From Flavobacteriaceae bacterium YJPT1-3 (GTDB taxonomy: Bacteria > Bacteroidota > Bacteroidia > Flavobacteriales > Flavobacteriaceae), in the NCBI GenBank assembly GCA_029866965.1, contig CP123444.1, positions 1,157,501 to 1,221,500 of the forward strand: DNA of 64,000 nt, written 5' to 3'. Positions 50,610 to 60,274 of the stretch are shown here, in pieces (positions within the stretch are counted from its first letter, which is position 1; the number at the start of each line of letters is the position of its first letter). The notes under the pieces were generated by a model. That model was not told where the DNA came from and made no database searches. It saw only the letters and a list, made by a program, of their open reading frames with translations. The translations under genes were made by a program, and so were the position numbers.

Positions 50610-52409
50610 ATGGATCTCCCGGCTCTAGATGTGCAAATTCAAACCCTTCCCGCCCAGCCCGGGGTGTATCAATACTATGATAAAGCCGGGAAATTACTCT
50701 ATGTAGGCAAGGCCAAGAACCTCAAGAAAAGAGTCAGCTCTTATTTTACCAAGAATCACGACAATGCGCGCACCCATGTATTGGTGAAAAAGATCAAAGA
50801 GATCAAGCATATTGTAGTGCCCTCAGAGACCGATGCCCTCCTTCTGGAAAATAACCTGATCAAAAAGTACCAGCCTCGCTACAATGTCATGCTCAAAGAT
50901 GACAAGAGTTATCCCTGGATTTGTATCAAAAATGAGCGTTTCCCTAGAGTGTTTCCTACTCGCAGGGTGATCAAAGATGGGAGCGAATACTACGGGCCCT
51001 ATACGAGCATGAAGACCGTTCATACCTTGCTGGACCTCATCAAAGGACTTTATCAATTACGAACCTGTAATTACGACCTCTCTGCCGAAAAAATAGAAGC
51101 CGGAAAATACAAGGTATGTCTCGAATATCACCTGGGAAATTGCCTGGGACCCTGTGAAGGCAAACAGGATGTTGAGGACTATCATGACAATATCGAAGCG
51201 ATTCGTCAGATCGTCAAAGGAAATTTCAAAGATTCGCTGGTGCGCTTTCGCGAAAGCATGAACCGTCATGCAGAAGCAATGGAATTTGAGGAGGCCCAGC
51301 GCATTAAAGACAAGATCGAGATTCTCGAAAATTATCAGTCCAAATCGACCGTGGTGAATCCCAGGATCAACAATGTGGATGTCTTCAGCATCATCTCTGA
51401 TGAAGGTTATGGTTATGTCAATTTTTTACAATTGAGTCACGGGGCGATCATTCGTTCACATACCCTGGAACTCAAGAAAAAATTGGACGAGTCTGATCGG
51501 GAGCTACTGGAGATCGGAATAGTGGAGATCAGGAATCGATTCAACAGTGCGTCTAAAGAACTTTACGTTCCCTTTAAAGTGGATTTAGGTGATGAACTCA
51601 AGATCACGGTTCCCAAACTAGGCGATAAAAAAAGGATTCTAGAATTATCGGAGCGCAACGCTAAGTTCTATCGTATGGAGCGCTTCAAACAAACGAAGAT
51701 TGTTGATCCGGACCGCCATACCAACCGCATCATGGCCCAAATGAAAGCCGACCTTCGGTTGAGTCAAGAACCTCGGCACATCGAGTGTTTTGACAACTCG
51801 AATATTCAGGGAACCAATCCGGTTGCGGCCTGCGTGGTGTTTAAAAACGGTAAGCCCAGTAAGAAGGATTATCGAAAATTCAATATTAAAACGGTGGAGG
51901 GCCCAGACGATTTTGCCAGTATGGAAGAAGTAGTGCACAGAAGGTACAGGAGATTGCTCAATGAAGACGAACCCTTACCTCAACTCATCATAGTAGATGG
52001 GGGTAAGGGCCAATTATCTTCAGGGGTAAAAGCGCTAGACCGTCTGGGTCTGCGCGGCAAAATTGCTATCATAGGGATTGCCAAACGCCTGGAGGAAATT
52101 TACTATCCCGGTGATTCCATACCGCTCTATTTGGACAAGAAGAGTGAGACCTTAAAGATCATCCAGCAGCTTCGTAACGAAGCGCATCGCTTTGGTATTA
52201 CATTCCACCGGGGAAAACGCAGCAAAGCCGCTTTGAACACTTCTCTGGAGACCATCCCGGGAATAGGGGAGAAAACCGTTATCGAACTCCTGCAACAATT
52301 TCGGTCGGTTAAACGAGTAACAGAGGCTTCTTTGGAACGTCTAACAGAAGTCATTGGCCCCGCTAAGGCCAAACTAATCCATGACCATTATCAACAACAG
52401 GGTGATTAA
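50610..52409 (+). CDS. uvrC: Excinuclease ABC subunit UvrC
   Basis: Makes both incisions in nucleotide excision repair with UvrB. The 599 residues hold the GIY-YIG nuclease (PGVYQYYDKAGKLLYVGKAK, residues 15-45), a UVR motif (about residues 205-240), the RNase H-like endonuclease (IECFDNSNIQGTNPVA, LPQLIIVDGGKGQ) and C-terminal helix-hairpin-helix (LETIPGIGEKT). A perfect palindrome at 51244-51257 encodes RFRES at the start of the UVR helix. Its 3' end overlaps the patatin gene by 29 bp. Confidence 0.97.
   Translation: MDLPALDVQIQTLPAQPGVYQYYDKAGKLLYVGKAKNLKKRVSSYFTKNHDNARTHVLVKKIKEIKHIVVPSETDALLLENNLIKKYQPRYNVMLKDDKSYPWICIKNERFPRVFPTRRVIKDGSEYYGPYTSMKTVHTLLDLIKGLYQLRTCNYDLSAEKIEAGKYKVCLEYHLGNCLGPCEGKQDVEDYHDNIEAIRQIVKGNFKDSLVRFRESMNRHAEAMEFEEAQRIKDKIEILENYQSKSTVVNPRINNVDVFSIISDEGYGYVNFLQLSHGAIIRSHTLELKKKLDESDRELLEIGIVEIRNRFNSASKELYVPFKVDLGDELKITVPKLGDKKRILELSERNAKFYRMERFKQTKIVDPDRHTNRIMAQMKADLRLSQEPRHIECFDNSNIQGTNPVAACVVFKNGKPSKKDYRKFNIKTVEGPDDFASMEEVVHRRYRRLLNEDEPLPQLIIVDGGKGQLSSGVKALDRLGLRGKIAIIGIAKRLEEIYYPGDSIPLYLDKKSETLKIIQQLRNEAHRFGITFHRGKRSKAALNTSLETIPGIGEKTVIELLQQFRSVKRVTEASLERLTEVIGPAKAKLIHDHYQQQGD
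51244..51257. repeat. GCTTTCGCGAAAGC palindrome, perfect copy
   Basis: Exact word inside uvrC, read in a different phase as Arg-Phe-Arg-Glu-Ser. Confidence 0.9.
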
Positions 52410-54663
52410 TAAAAGCACATATCGCCTTCTTTTCCTGCTGCTAATAAGTAGTAGTATTTACGGCTACGCCCAGCAGCCACCGGTCTCATCAGCAATTTCC
52501 GATGAACGTCCGAAAGTAGGTTTGGTACTAAGTGGCGGCGGAGCCAAGGGGTTGGCCCATATTGGAGCGCTTAAGGCTATTGAGGAGGCGGGGGTGAAGA
52601 TCGATTACGTAGGGGGCACCAGTATGGGCGCTATCATCGGGGCTTTATACGCGTCCGGGTACACGGTCAAGCAGTTGGATTCACTTTTTGAGTACGCCGA
52701 CTTTGATCGCTTGATTCAGGATGACCTCTCCCGGCGCTCCAAAACTTTCTATGAAAAGGAAGACGCAGAGAAATATGCTATTACTCTGCCGTTCAACAAC
52801 TTCAAGGTGTCCTTTCCGTCCGCCCTGTCTAAAGGACAGAATATTTACAACCTCATGGTCAAACTCACCCAGCCGGTGGCTGAGATTCGCGACTTCAGTG
52901 AACTGCCCATCCCTTTCTTCTGCATAGCCACCGATGTGGAGAAAGGCAAACAGGTGATGCTGGAAGAAGGGTATTTACCACAGGCCATAACAGCCAGCGG
53001 GGCTTTGCCTTCCCTCTTCAGTCCTGTGCTCCTGAACGGTCGAATGCTTATTGACGGTGGTGTGGTCAACAATTTCCCTGTAGATGAGATGCGAGCCAAA
53101 GGCATGGACATCATCATAGGTGTTGACGTCCAGGATGATCTTAGAGAGCGAAAGGACCTGCAATCTGCTCCGGAGATTCTGCTGCAGATCAACAACTACC
53201 GGACCATCAATGACATGGTCAAAAAGGTTGAAAAAACCGATGTCTACATTAAACCCGACATTACCGATTTTACAGTAGTCTCTTTTGATCGCGGTCGCGA
53301 AATAGTGGATGCCGGAGAACAAAAGGCTAAAGAACAGATCACAATCTTACAAGACATCGCAGCGCGTCAGGGTCAACTGACTGCCACTGAAACCCCGGTC
53401 CGGGTAGCCGATAGCATCCGAATCGATGCGATCAGCATCAAGGGAAACCAAAAATACACCCGGGCCTATGTGCTTGGGAAATTGAAAATCAGGACTCCTG
53501 AAAAGTTGAGTTGGAGAGATTTTATGCGATCCATTGAGAATTTAGCAGCGACGGAGAACTTTGGTCGTATCGATTATAAGCTTCTCCCGGTGGAAGCTGG
53601 CCAACTCTTGGTACTCAATTTGGAAGAGAGCGAGGTGAATACTTACATTAAATTGGCGGTGCATTATGACGATCTTTACAAGAGCGCAGCCATGGGGAAC
53701 ATTACGTCCAAAGGATTACTCCTCAAAAATGACGTGTTTTCTTTCGATCTGGCCCTGGGCGACAACATTCGGTATCTGTTGAATTACCATAAAGATCAGG
53801 GCTATTACATCAGTTACGGGATGAGGTTGAGGCACAATACCTTTGAAAGTCCGGTTGAAGCCAGTCTGGCCCAAAACTTTACGCCGGAGGATCTCAGCTC
53901 CTTAAGCAATATCACTATCGATTATAAAGATTTTACCAACCAATTCTATCTGCAGACCTTGTTTGATAAAGAGTTTTTGCTGGAGGTCGGTGTGGAGCAC
54001 AAGTTCCTGGAAATAGATACGGAAACCTTAGAAGGGGTCAACCAGGGCCGTAGCACCTTTACTTTTGAATCGAGCAATTTCTATAGCACCTATGGAAAGT
54101 TGCTGCTGGACACCATGGATGACCGGTATTTTCCAACGGATGGCTGGTATTTCAATGGAGACTTTCACCTGTATCTTTTCTCCTCCGATTTTAATGAGAA
54201 TTTCTCTGAGTTTTCAATTGCTAAAGCCGAAATGAAATACGCCAAATTGATCGCATCTAAGTTTTCCCTTCTGGCGGAAGGCTCCGGTGGCTTTAAGCTG
54301 GGCGAAACCGGAGTGCAATCACTGGATTTCTTTTTAGGGGGATTTGGAAATAATTTCATCAATGGCTTAGTTCCGTTCTATGGGTATGATTTTGTTAGTG
54401 TAACCGGAGACAGCTACCTCAAGGCCTCCTTTACCCTGGATTATGAGATCTTTCCCAAGAACCATATCAATGTTGGATTGAATTACGCCAATATCGAAGA
54501 CGATTTGCTCGAAGGGGGCGATTGGTTGAGAAGTCCGGAGTACAGCGGTTACTTCGTAGGCTATGGACTGGAGACTTTTATGGGACCCATGCAAGCCAAG
54601 TATTCCTTCAGTCCGGAGACAGAAAAAGGGGTCCTATTTCTCAGTCTGGGATTTTGGTTCTAG
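52381..54663 (+). CDS. Patatin-like phospholipase with POTRA and beta-barrel (PlpD-like)
   Basis: A 760-residue exported protein: signal peptide (ending GYAQ), patatin lipase domain with oxyanion loop SGGGAKGLAHIGAL, nucleophile GTSMG and catalytic Asp in DGGVVNNFP (about residues 50-225), a POTRA-like segment (about 350-415, SIKGNQKYTRAYVLGKL) and a C-terminal Omp85-type barrel ending SLGFWF. This is the layout of type Vd (PlpD-like) proteins, though in Bacteroidota the lipase is thought to stay on the barrel. It overlaps uvrC by 29 bp in another frame. Confidence 0.92.
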   Translation: MTIINNRVINKSTYRLLFLLLISSSIYGYAQQPPVSSAISDERPKVGLVLSGGGAKGLAHIGALKAIEEAGVKIDYVGGTSMGAIIGALYASGYTVKQLDSLFEYADFDRLIQDDLSRRSKTFYEKEDAEKYAITLPFNNFKVSFPSALSKGQNIYNLMVKLTQPVAEIRDFSELPIPFFCIATDVEKGKQVMLEEGYLPQAITASGALPSLFSPVLLNGRMLIDGGVVNNFPVDEMRAKGMDIIIGVDVQDDLRERKDLQSAPEILLQINNYRTINDMVKKVEKTDVYIKPDITDFTVVSFDRGREIVDAGEQKAKEQITILQDIAARQGQLTATETPVRVADSIRIDAISIKGNQKYTRAYVLGKLKIRTPEKLSWRDFMRSIENLAATENFGRIDYKLLPVEAGQLLVLNLEESEVNTYIKLAVHYDDLYKSAAMGNITSKGLLLKNDVFSFDLALGDNIRYLLNYHKDQGYYISYGMRLRHNTFESPVEASLAQNFTPEDLSSLSNITIDYKDFTNQFYLQTLFDKEFLLEVGVEHKFLEIDTETLEGVNQGRSTFTFESSNFYSTYGKLLLDTMDDRYFPTDGWYFNGDFHLYLFSSDFNENFSEFSIAKAEMKYAKLIASKFSLLAEGSGGFKLGETGVQSLDFFLGGFGNNFINGLVPFYGYDFVSVTGDSYLKASFTLDYEIFPKNHINVGLNYANIEDDLLEGGDWLRSPEYSGYFVGYGLETFMGPMQAKYSFSPETEKGVLFLSLGFWF

Positions 54664-54716
54664 ACTCCTGATTTGCTCGAGATATTTACGATATTTGTAA
54701 TAAAACAAAGGGATCT

Positions 54717-55886
54717 ATGCCATTTTACCATAAACTTGGAAAAATACCACCAAAACGCCATACGATTTTCAAAAAACCGGATGGCACCTTGTACTATGAG
54801 CAGCTCTTTGGAACCATAGGTTTTGACGGCATGTCCACCTTGCTCTATCACGAGCACCGACCCACTCAGGTCAAAGAGATAAAAAAGCAGTACAATGTGG
54901 CTCCCAAAGTGGCTAAGGCCAATAATATTACGTCCTACCGCTTTAAAGGGTTTCAAGTAAAACCGGAATCGGATTTCTTAAAAAGTAGAAAAGCGGTACT
55001 GACCAATAGTGATTGTACCATCGAGCTGGCGGCACCTCAGCAATCGACCAAGGATTATTTCTATAAGAACACCGATGCTGATGAGCTGCTTTTTATTCAT
55101 AAAGGCAGCGGAACCTTACGCACCATGCTGGGGAATCTAAAATTTGAATACGGCGACTATTTGCTCGTGCCTCGTGGGGTGATCTATAAGATTGATTTTG
55201 ATACGGAAGACAATCGCTTGTTCATTGTGGAGAGCCGACGACCGATCTATACGCCTAAACGCTATCGGAATTGGTTTGGACAGCTATTGGAGCATTCTCC
55301 CTTCTGCGAGCGCGATATCCGCAGACCGGACGAATTGGAAACCCATGATGAGCAGGGCGAGTTTCTGATCAAAGTGAAAAAACAGGATGATATTTTCGAC
55401 ATGGTTTACGCCACGCATCCCTTTGATGTGGTAGGTTATGACGGATATAATTATCCTTACGCTTTTTCCATTCATGATTTTGAGCCAATCACTGGTCGTA
55501 TTCACCAGCCGCCACCGGTCCATCAAACTTTCGAGACTGACGCCTTTGTGGTGTGCTCTTTTGTGCCCAGACTTTATGATTATCATCCCGATAGTATACC
55601 GGCACCTTATAACCACAGCAATATTGATAGTGACGAGGTGTTGTACTACGTAGATGGCGACTTTATGAGCCGTAATGATATTGCCGCGGGTCATATTTCG
55701 TTACATCCCGCAGGAATTCCACACGGTCCGCACCCCGGGGCGGTAGAACGTAGCATCGGGCAAACCAAAACCGACGAGTTGGCGGTCATGGTCGATACAT
55801 TCAAACCTTTACAGGTCACTGAAGAGGCGATGCGTATAGCTGATGAAACCTATCATCAGTCCTGGTTAGAGGATAAAAAACACTAA
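54717..55886 (+). CDS. hmgA: Homogentisate 1,2-dioxygenase
   Basis: Opens the ring of homogentisate to maleylacetoacetate in tyrosine degradation. The 389-residue cupin enzyme shows the Fe site region: Glu in DSDEVLYY and histidines in SLHPAGIPHGPHPG, with the HQTFET and FVPRLYDYHP motifs before. It precedes hppD by 140 bp; the two act in succession (hppD first). A near-match -7 (GATATTTG) lies upstream. Confidence 0.95.
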   Translation: MPFYHKLGKIPPKRHTIFKKPDGTLYYEQLFGTIGFDGMSTLLYHEHRPTQVKEIKKQYNVAPKVAKANNITSYRFKGFQVKPESDFLKSRKAVLTNSDCTIELAAPQQSTKDYFYKNTDADELLFIHKGSGTLRTMLGNLKFEYGDYLLVPRGVIYKIDFDTEDNRLFIVESRRPIYTPKRYRNWFGQLLEHSPFCERDIRRPDELETHDEQGEFLIKVKKQDDIFDMVYATHPFDVVGYDGYNYPYAFSIHDFEPITGRIHQPPPVHQTFETDAFVVCSFVPRLYDYHPDSIPAPYNHSNIDSDEVLYYVDGDFMSRNDIAAGHISLHPAGIPHGPHPGAVERSIGQTKTDELAVMVDTFKPLQVTEEAMRIADETYHQSWLEDKKH

Positions 55887-56026
55887 AAGCGTGATACCAT
55901 TCCTTCCAAAAGAGAAACAACAGCCAGAGATTTCTACACGTATAGATATCACGGCTCATCTGCGTGCCATGTGGTAAGGGAGATTGTTGATTTAGGAATA
56001 GAAGTTGAACGCAAAAAAAATTAAAA

Positions 56027-57163
56027 ATGAGTACTGATACAGCATCAAATATTAAAAAAGTAGTTTCCGAAGCAGAAGATTTTCTGCCTTTGCTGGGAAC
56101 CGATTTCGTAGAATTATATGTAGGTAATGCCAAACAAGCAGCCTATTACTACCAAACTGCCTGGGGATTCCAACCGGTAGCTTATTCCGGACTGGAAACC
56201 GGTCGAAAAGATCAGGTCTCCTACGTCATGGAACAAGGGAAGATCCGTTTGGTACTGACCTCTCCCCTTACCGAAGGTGGTGAAGTGAATGCCCATATCG
56301 AAAAGCACGGTGACGGTGTGAAATATGTCGCCCTTTGGGTGGATGACGCTACTAAGAGCCATCAGGAAACCGTAAAACGAGGGGCTAAGTCGTACATGGA
56401 GCCTAAGCGTCTGGAAGATGAGCACGGTCATGCGATCATTTCCGGGATCCATACCTACGGAGAGACCATTCATTATTTCGTCGAGCGTAAAAACTACAAA
56501 GGTCCTTTCCTTCCAGGGTACAAAGCCCTGGATAAAGCCTATAAGACAGCGCCGGTGGGGTTGAAGTATATTGACCACATGGTGGGTAATGTGGGCTGGA
56601 ATGAGATGAATAAGTGGTGTGAGTTCTATGCCAAAGTCATGGGCTTTGCACAACTGGTTTCTTTTGATGACAAGGATATCTCTACAGAATACACCGCCTT
56701 AATGAGTAAGGTGATGAGCAACGGTAATGGCCGAATCAAATTTCCCATCAATGAGCCGGCTGACGGGCGTAAAAAGTCTCAGATAGAAGAGTATATTGAT
56801 TTTTACAATGGAGCGGGAGTACAACACATTGCCGTCGCGACCGATAACATTATCGAAACGGTTACCCAATTGCGCGATCGGGGCGTTGAATTTTTATACG
56901 TTCCCGAAACCTATTATGAAACGGTCTTGGATCGCGTAGGACAAATCGATGAAGAACTGGAACCGCTAAAAGAACTCGGAGTATTGATTGACCGGGATGA
57001 TGAAGGCTACCTGCTGCAGATATTTACAAAGCCCGTATTGGATCGGCCTACCATGTTCTTTGAAATCATTCAGCGTAAAGGAGCACAGTCCTTTGGTAAA
57101 GGAAATTTTAAAGCCCTGTTTGAAGCCATTGAACGGGAACAAGAAAGCAGAGGAACGCTGTAA
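56027..57163 (+). CDS. hppD: 4-hydroxyphenylpyruvate dioxygenase
   Basis: Converts 4-hydroxyphenylpyruvate to homogentisate. Two vicinal-oxygen-chelate domains make up 378 residues; the Fe(II) ligands are His in LKYIDHMVGNV, His in AGVQHIAVAT and Glu in MFFEIIQRKG. It provides the substrate for hmgA upstream. A terminator follows at 57188. Confidence 0.96.
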   Translation: MSTDTASNIKKVVSEAEDFLPLLGTDFVELYVGNAKQAAYYYQTAWGFQPVAYSGLETGRKDQVSYVMEQGKIRLVLTSPLTEGGEVNAHIEKHGDGVKYVALWVDDATKSHQETVKRGAKSYMEPKRLEDEHGHAIISGIHTYGETIHYFVERKNYKGPFLPGYKALDKAYKTAPVGLKYIDHMVGNVGWNEMNKWCEFYAKVMGFAQLVSFDDKDISTEYTALMSKVMSNGNGRIKFPINEPADGRKKSQIEEYIDFYNGAGVQHIAVATDNIIETVTQLRDRGVEFLYVPETYYETVLDRVGQIDEELEPLKELGVLIDRDDEGYLLQIFTKPVLDRPTMFFEIIQRKGAQSFGKGNFKALFEAIEREQESRGTL

Positions 57164-57187
57164 ATTTTCAGGCGTTAGTAAAATAAA

Positions 57188-57215
57188 AACCCTGTCCATT
57201 TCGGATAGGGTTTTT
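57188..57215 (+). terminator. Intrinsic terminator of hppD
   Basis: AACCCTGTCC (57188-57197) pairs with GGATAGGGTT (57203-57212), with one G-U pair, loop ATTTC, then T-run. Confidence 0.8.
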
Positions 57216-57223
57216 CATTTTGC

Positions 57224-57231
57224 TAATTTTG
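57224..57231 (+). promoter_or_regulatory. -7 promoter element of the DUF3108-kynA operon
   Basis: TAATTTTG matches TAnnTTTG, 9 bp after the hppD terminator and 56 nt before the ATG. No -33 TTG seen. Confidence 0.4.
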
Positions 57232-57287
57232 GAACAACAATTGTAATCTATGGGTGAAATGAACGTTAACCCTAGAGAATACCCTAC

Positions 57288-58064
57288 ATGAGGACCTTTA
57301 TTTTAGCTATTAGTCTGCTGGTGATGGGACTGTTACCAAGTCTTGCCCCATCGCAAAACGCCTTTGAAGATGGCGAGTGGTTCCGTTTCCGTATACATTA
57401 CGGTTTGATCAACGCGGGCTATGCCACTTTGGGAGTGGAGGCAACCACTCTTCAGAACAAGGCTGTTTATCACATCAAAGGCTATGGGACCACCACTGGT
57501 CTTTCCCGCTTTTTCTTTAAAGTAGAAGATCATTATGACAGCTACGTAGATCGCAGTGATAATAAGCCTTACCGTTTTGTTCGAAAAATTGATGAAGGGG
57601 GCCATACTAAAGATAAGGTAATCGACTTTGATCATAATCTGCGAAAAGCCTACGTCAATAATAGAAAACACAATACGCTGGAAACCTTCGATACCCGCTA
57701 CAATACACACGATATGGTATCCGCCTTTTATTATTTGAGAAATGCCATCGACACTGACCAGTTGAAGGTAGGGGATGAAAGTGAATTGAATATGTTTTTT
57801 GACGAAGAGAATTTTGGTTTTAAACTACGCTTTTTGGGTCGGGATACCATCAACACCAAATTCGGAAAGGTGTCTTGTTTAAAATTCAGACCTTTGGTCA
57901 TGGCCGGGCGTGTATTCAAAGAAAAGGAAAGCTTGACCATTTGGGTGAGCGATGATCAGAATAAAATACCCTTACGGATCAAAGCCGATCTTGCTGTGGG
58001 TTCACTAAAAGCCGATCTTGATGCCTTTAAGGGGCTGAAGCATCCGTTTGAAATTATTTATTGA
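57288..58064 (+). CDS. DUF3108 family exported protein
   Basis: A 258-residue protein with a signal peptide (MRTFILAISLLVMGLLP, cleavage near APSQ) and the DUF3108 pattern FEDGEWFRFRIHYGLINAGYATL near the start and IPLRIKADLAVGSLKADL near the end. Beta-rich, periplasmic; DUF3108 proteins have no established role. Its stop overlaps the start of kynA (TGATG), so both are in one transcript. Confidence 0.88.
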   Translation: MRTFILAISLLVMGLLPSLAPSQNAFEDGEWFRFRIHYGLINAGYATLGVEATTLQNKAVYHIKGYGTTTGLSRFFFKVEDHYDSYVDRSDNKPYRFVRKIDEGGHTKDKVIDFDHNLRKAYVNNRKHNTLETFDTRYNTHDMVSAFYYLRNAIDTDQLKVGDESELNMFFDEENFGFKLRFLGRDTINTKFGKVSCLKFRPLVMAGRVFKEKESLTIWVSDDQNKIPLRIKADLAVGSLKADLDAFKGLKHPFEIIY

Positions 58065-59002
58065 TGAAAGAATCTGAAGACCGGGAGATCGAAGAAGTGC
58101 TGAAACAGCTGCACGACAAGTATGAAGCCATCGATCAAAAAACCATCCATCATCTGGAAGGACTTCTCCACGGCAAGCCATTGACCTATTGGGATTACAT
58201 TCAAACCGATGCCCTGCTCAATCTGCAGATTCCGCGTACCAAATTTCCGGATGAAATGGTGTTCATTATGTATCACCAGATCAACGAACTGCTCTTTAAG
58301 ATGATTCTTTGGGAGATCGAACAGGTGGCCCAGCATCCACAATTGACGGCTGATTTTTTTAGTGAACGCCTGGGCCGTATCAGTCGGTATTTTGATATGC
58401 TCACTTCTTCTTTCAACATCATGCGGGAGGGAATGGAGATGGAGCAATACATGAAATTCAGGCGGACCCTTACTCCGGCCAGCGGCTTCCAGAGCGCCCA
58501 GTACCGGCTCATCGAATTTGCTTCCACTGATTTGATCAATTTGATTGATATTCGCTTTCGCGAAAGCATAGACCGCAACACCCCCTACGAACATGCACTG
58601 GAACATCTGTATTGGCAGGCCGCAGGCAAGAACTACAGTACCGGTGAGAAATCGTATTTGCTGACGGCTTTTGAAGAAAAGTATAAAGTGGAGTTTGTTG
58701 CCTTTATGAAAAAGTACAATACCTTAAATTTGTACGCGAAATTTAAATCCCTGCCCATTGAAGTACAACACGATGAGGCGCTGGTAGAAGCCATGAGGCA
58801 CTATGACTATACAGTGAATGTCAAGTGGGTGATGGCCCACTATCACACGGCGCAGCATTATTTGAATGAAGGGAAGCAAGTGACAGAAGCTACCGGCGGT
58901 AGTGATTGGACAAAATATATGCACCCCAAGTACCAGCGGCGCATCTTTTTCCCACAGGTGTGGAGCCAAGAAGAACTGGAACATTGGGGAGAAAATGTAT
59001 AA
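58064..59002 (+). CDS. kynA: Tryptophan 2,3-dioxygenase
   Basis: Heme enzyme opening the indole ring of tryptophan to N-formylkynurenine. ATG 58064, which overlaps the preceding TGA, is preferred to TTG 58061. The 312-residue helical protein shows the family segments YWDYIQTDALLNLQ, DEMVFIMYHQINELLFK, LTPASGFQSAQYRLIE and VNVKWVMAHYHTAQHYL. A perfect palindrome at 58554-58567 encodes RFRES. Other kynurenine-pathway genes are not in the window. Confidence 0.95.
   Translation: MKESEDREIEEVLKQLHDKYEAIDQKTIHHLEGLLHGKPLTYWDYIQTDALLNLQIPRTKFPDEMVFIMYHQINELLFKMILWEIEQVAQHPQLTADFFSERLGRISRYFDMLTSSFNIMREGMEMEQYMKFRRTLTPASGFQSAQYRLIEFASTDLINLIDIRFRESIDRNTPYEHALEHLYWQAAGKNYSTGEKSYLLTAFEEKYKVEFVAFMKKYNTLNLYAKFKSLPIEVQHDEALVEAMRHYDYTVNVKWVMAHYHTAQHYLNEGKQVTEATGGSDWTKYMHPKYQRRIFFPQVWSQEELEHWGENV
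58554..58567. repeat. GCTTTCGCGAAAGC palindrome, perfect copy
   Basis: Exact word inside kynA, same codon phase as in uvrC (Arg-Phe-Arg-Glu-Ser). Confidence 0.9.
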
Positions 59003-59023
59003 CTCCTAGAAACCCAACTTGAT

Positions 59024-60274
59024 TTGAAAGACCTGATACCTTTTGGTTTATTAGTGAGCCTGATTTTATTGCTATCCTGTAACGAGGACTCTGAGCTGGA
59101 ACCCGTACCTGTAGATGAGGCGGTTGCCGTTAAGATCGATACGGTGAAGGCCTACGGCTATGTACTTGATAATTATATAGTACACCGCGATACTGTGCGT
59201 TCGGGAGATAGTTTTGGAGACATTTTATTCAAAGCCCATATTGATTATCCTACCATAACGGCCATTTCTGATTCTGCTAAGGGGGTGTTTGATACACGCC
59301 TCATCCGGGTGGGAAAACCCTACATGATCCTCAAGTCTAAAGATTCACTGGAGAAAGCCCAGGTGTTCATTTATGAACAAAATCAGATCGACTATGTGGT
59401 TCTCGATTTTCAGGATAGTATTCGCGTAGCGGCTAAGAAAAATCCGGTGACCATCGTGGAAAAGGCCATTGCGGGAACTATCACAGATAATCTTTCCTCG
59501 GCAGTGACAGACCTGGATGCCAGTATACTGGTCAGCTATAAGTTGGCCGATATCTATGCCTGGACCATCGACTTCTTTCGCTTGCAGGAAGGAGATCGTT
59601 TTAAGGTCATTTATACCGAGAAGTACGTTAACGATACCATTTATGCCGGTTTTGACAAGATCAAGGCGGCTTTATTCGAGCACAAAGGAAAACCGGTATA
59701 TGCTTTTGAGTATCAAAATGATTCCATCCCCGGTAAACGGGATTATTTTGACGAGACCGGAAAGAATCTGCGTCGCGCTTTTCTAAAAGGACCTTTACAA
59801 TTCAATAAAGTGTCCTCGTATTATAATCTCAAGCGCCGCATTCGGTATTACGGGAATCGAATTCGACCCCATAAGGGCACCGACTTCGCCGCGCCAGTAG
59901 GTACGGCCATCATGGCCACAGCTGACGGAACAGTCACTAAAAGTGAACGTCGCGGGGGCAACGGGAAGTATGTGAAAATTCGCCATAACAGCACCTACGA
60001 AACCCAATACCTGCATATGAGTCGGCAGGCGGTCAAGGTGGGTGAATATGTGCGCCAGGGGGATGTCATCGGTTATGTTGGCATGACCGGAAACACCTCG
60101 GGTCCTCACGTATGTTACCGTTTTTGGAAAAATGGTCGGCAAGTAGATCCTTTTAAAGAAGATTTACCCGAAACGGAACCTTTGGAAGCACGTTTTATGC
60201 CCGACTTTACCGAACACATGCGCCCTATGAAGCGCACCCTGGATAGCCTTTCTTACGTAGAATCTGTTTTATGA
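59024..60274 (+). CDS. M23-like peptidase lipoprotein with a His-to-Cys change at the zinc site
   Basis: A 416-residue lipoprotein (lipobox LLLSC) starting at TTG 59024, with an OapA/LysM-like N-terminal region (about residues 45-110) and a C-terminal LytM/M23 domain. The first zinc motif HxxxD is present (His283, Asp287 in HKGTDFAAP). The second, normally HxH, reads His362-Val-Cys364, so Cys replaces the third zinc ligand. M23 enzymes cleave peptidoglycan cross-links; this one may use Cys as ligand or be a non-catalytic activator. Its stop overlaps the pgi start by 4 bp. Confidence 0.88.
   Translation: MKDLIPFGLLVSLILLLSCNEDSELEPVPVDEAVAVKIDTVKAYGYVLDNYIVHRDTVRSGDSFGDILFKAHIDYPTITAISDSAKGVFDTRLIRVGKPYMILKSKDSLEKAQVFIYEQNQIDYVVLDFQDSIRVAAKKNPVTIVEKAIAGTITDNLSSAVTDLDASILVSYKLADIYAWTIDFFRLQEGDRFKVIYTEKYVNDTIYAGFDKIKAALFEHKGKPVYAFEYQNDSIPGKRDYFDETGKNLRRAFLKGPLQFNKVSSYYNLKRRIRYYGNRIRPHKGTDFAAPVGTAIMATADGTVTKSERRGGNGKYVKIRHNSTYETQYLHMSRQAVKVGEYVRQGDVIGYVGMTGNTSGPHVCYRFWKNGRQVDPFKEDLPETEPLEARFMPDFTEHMRPMKRTLDSLSYVESVL

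Noticed and set aside
56114-56653. 179-codon frame antisense to hppD
   Set aside because: hppD shows all iron ligands across this stretch; the antisense frame has no family features.
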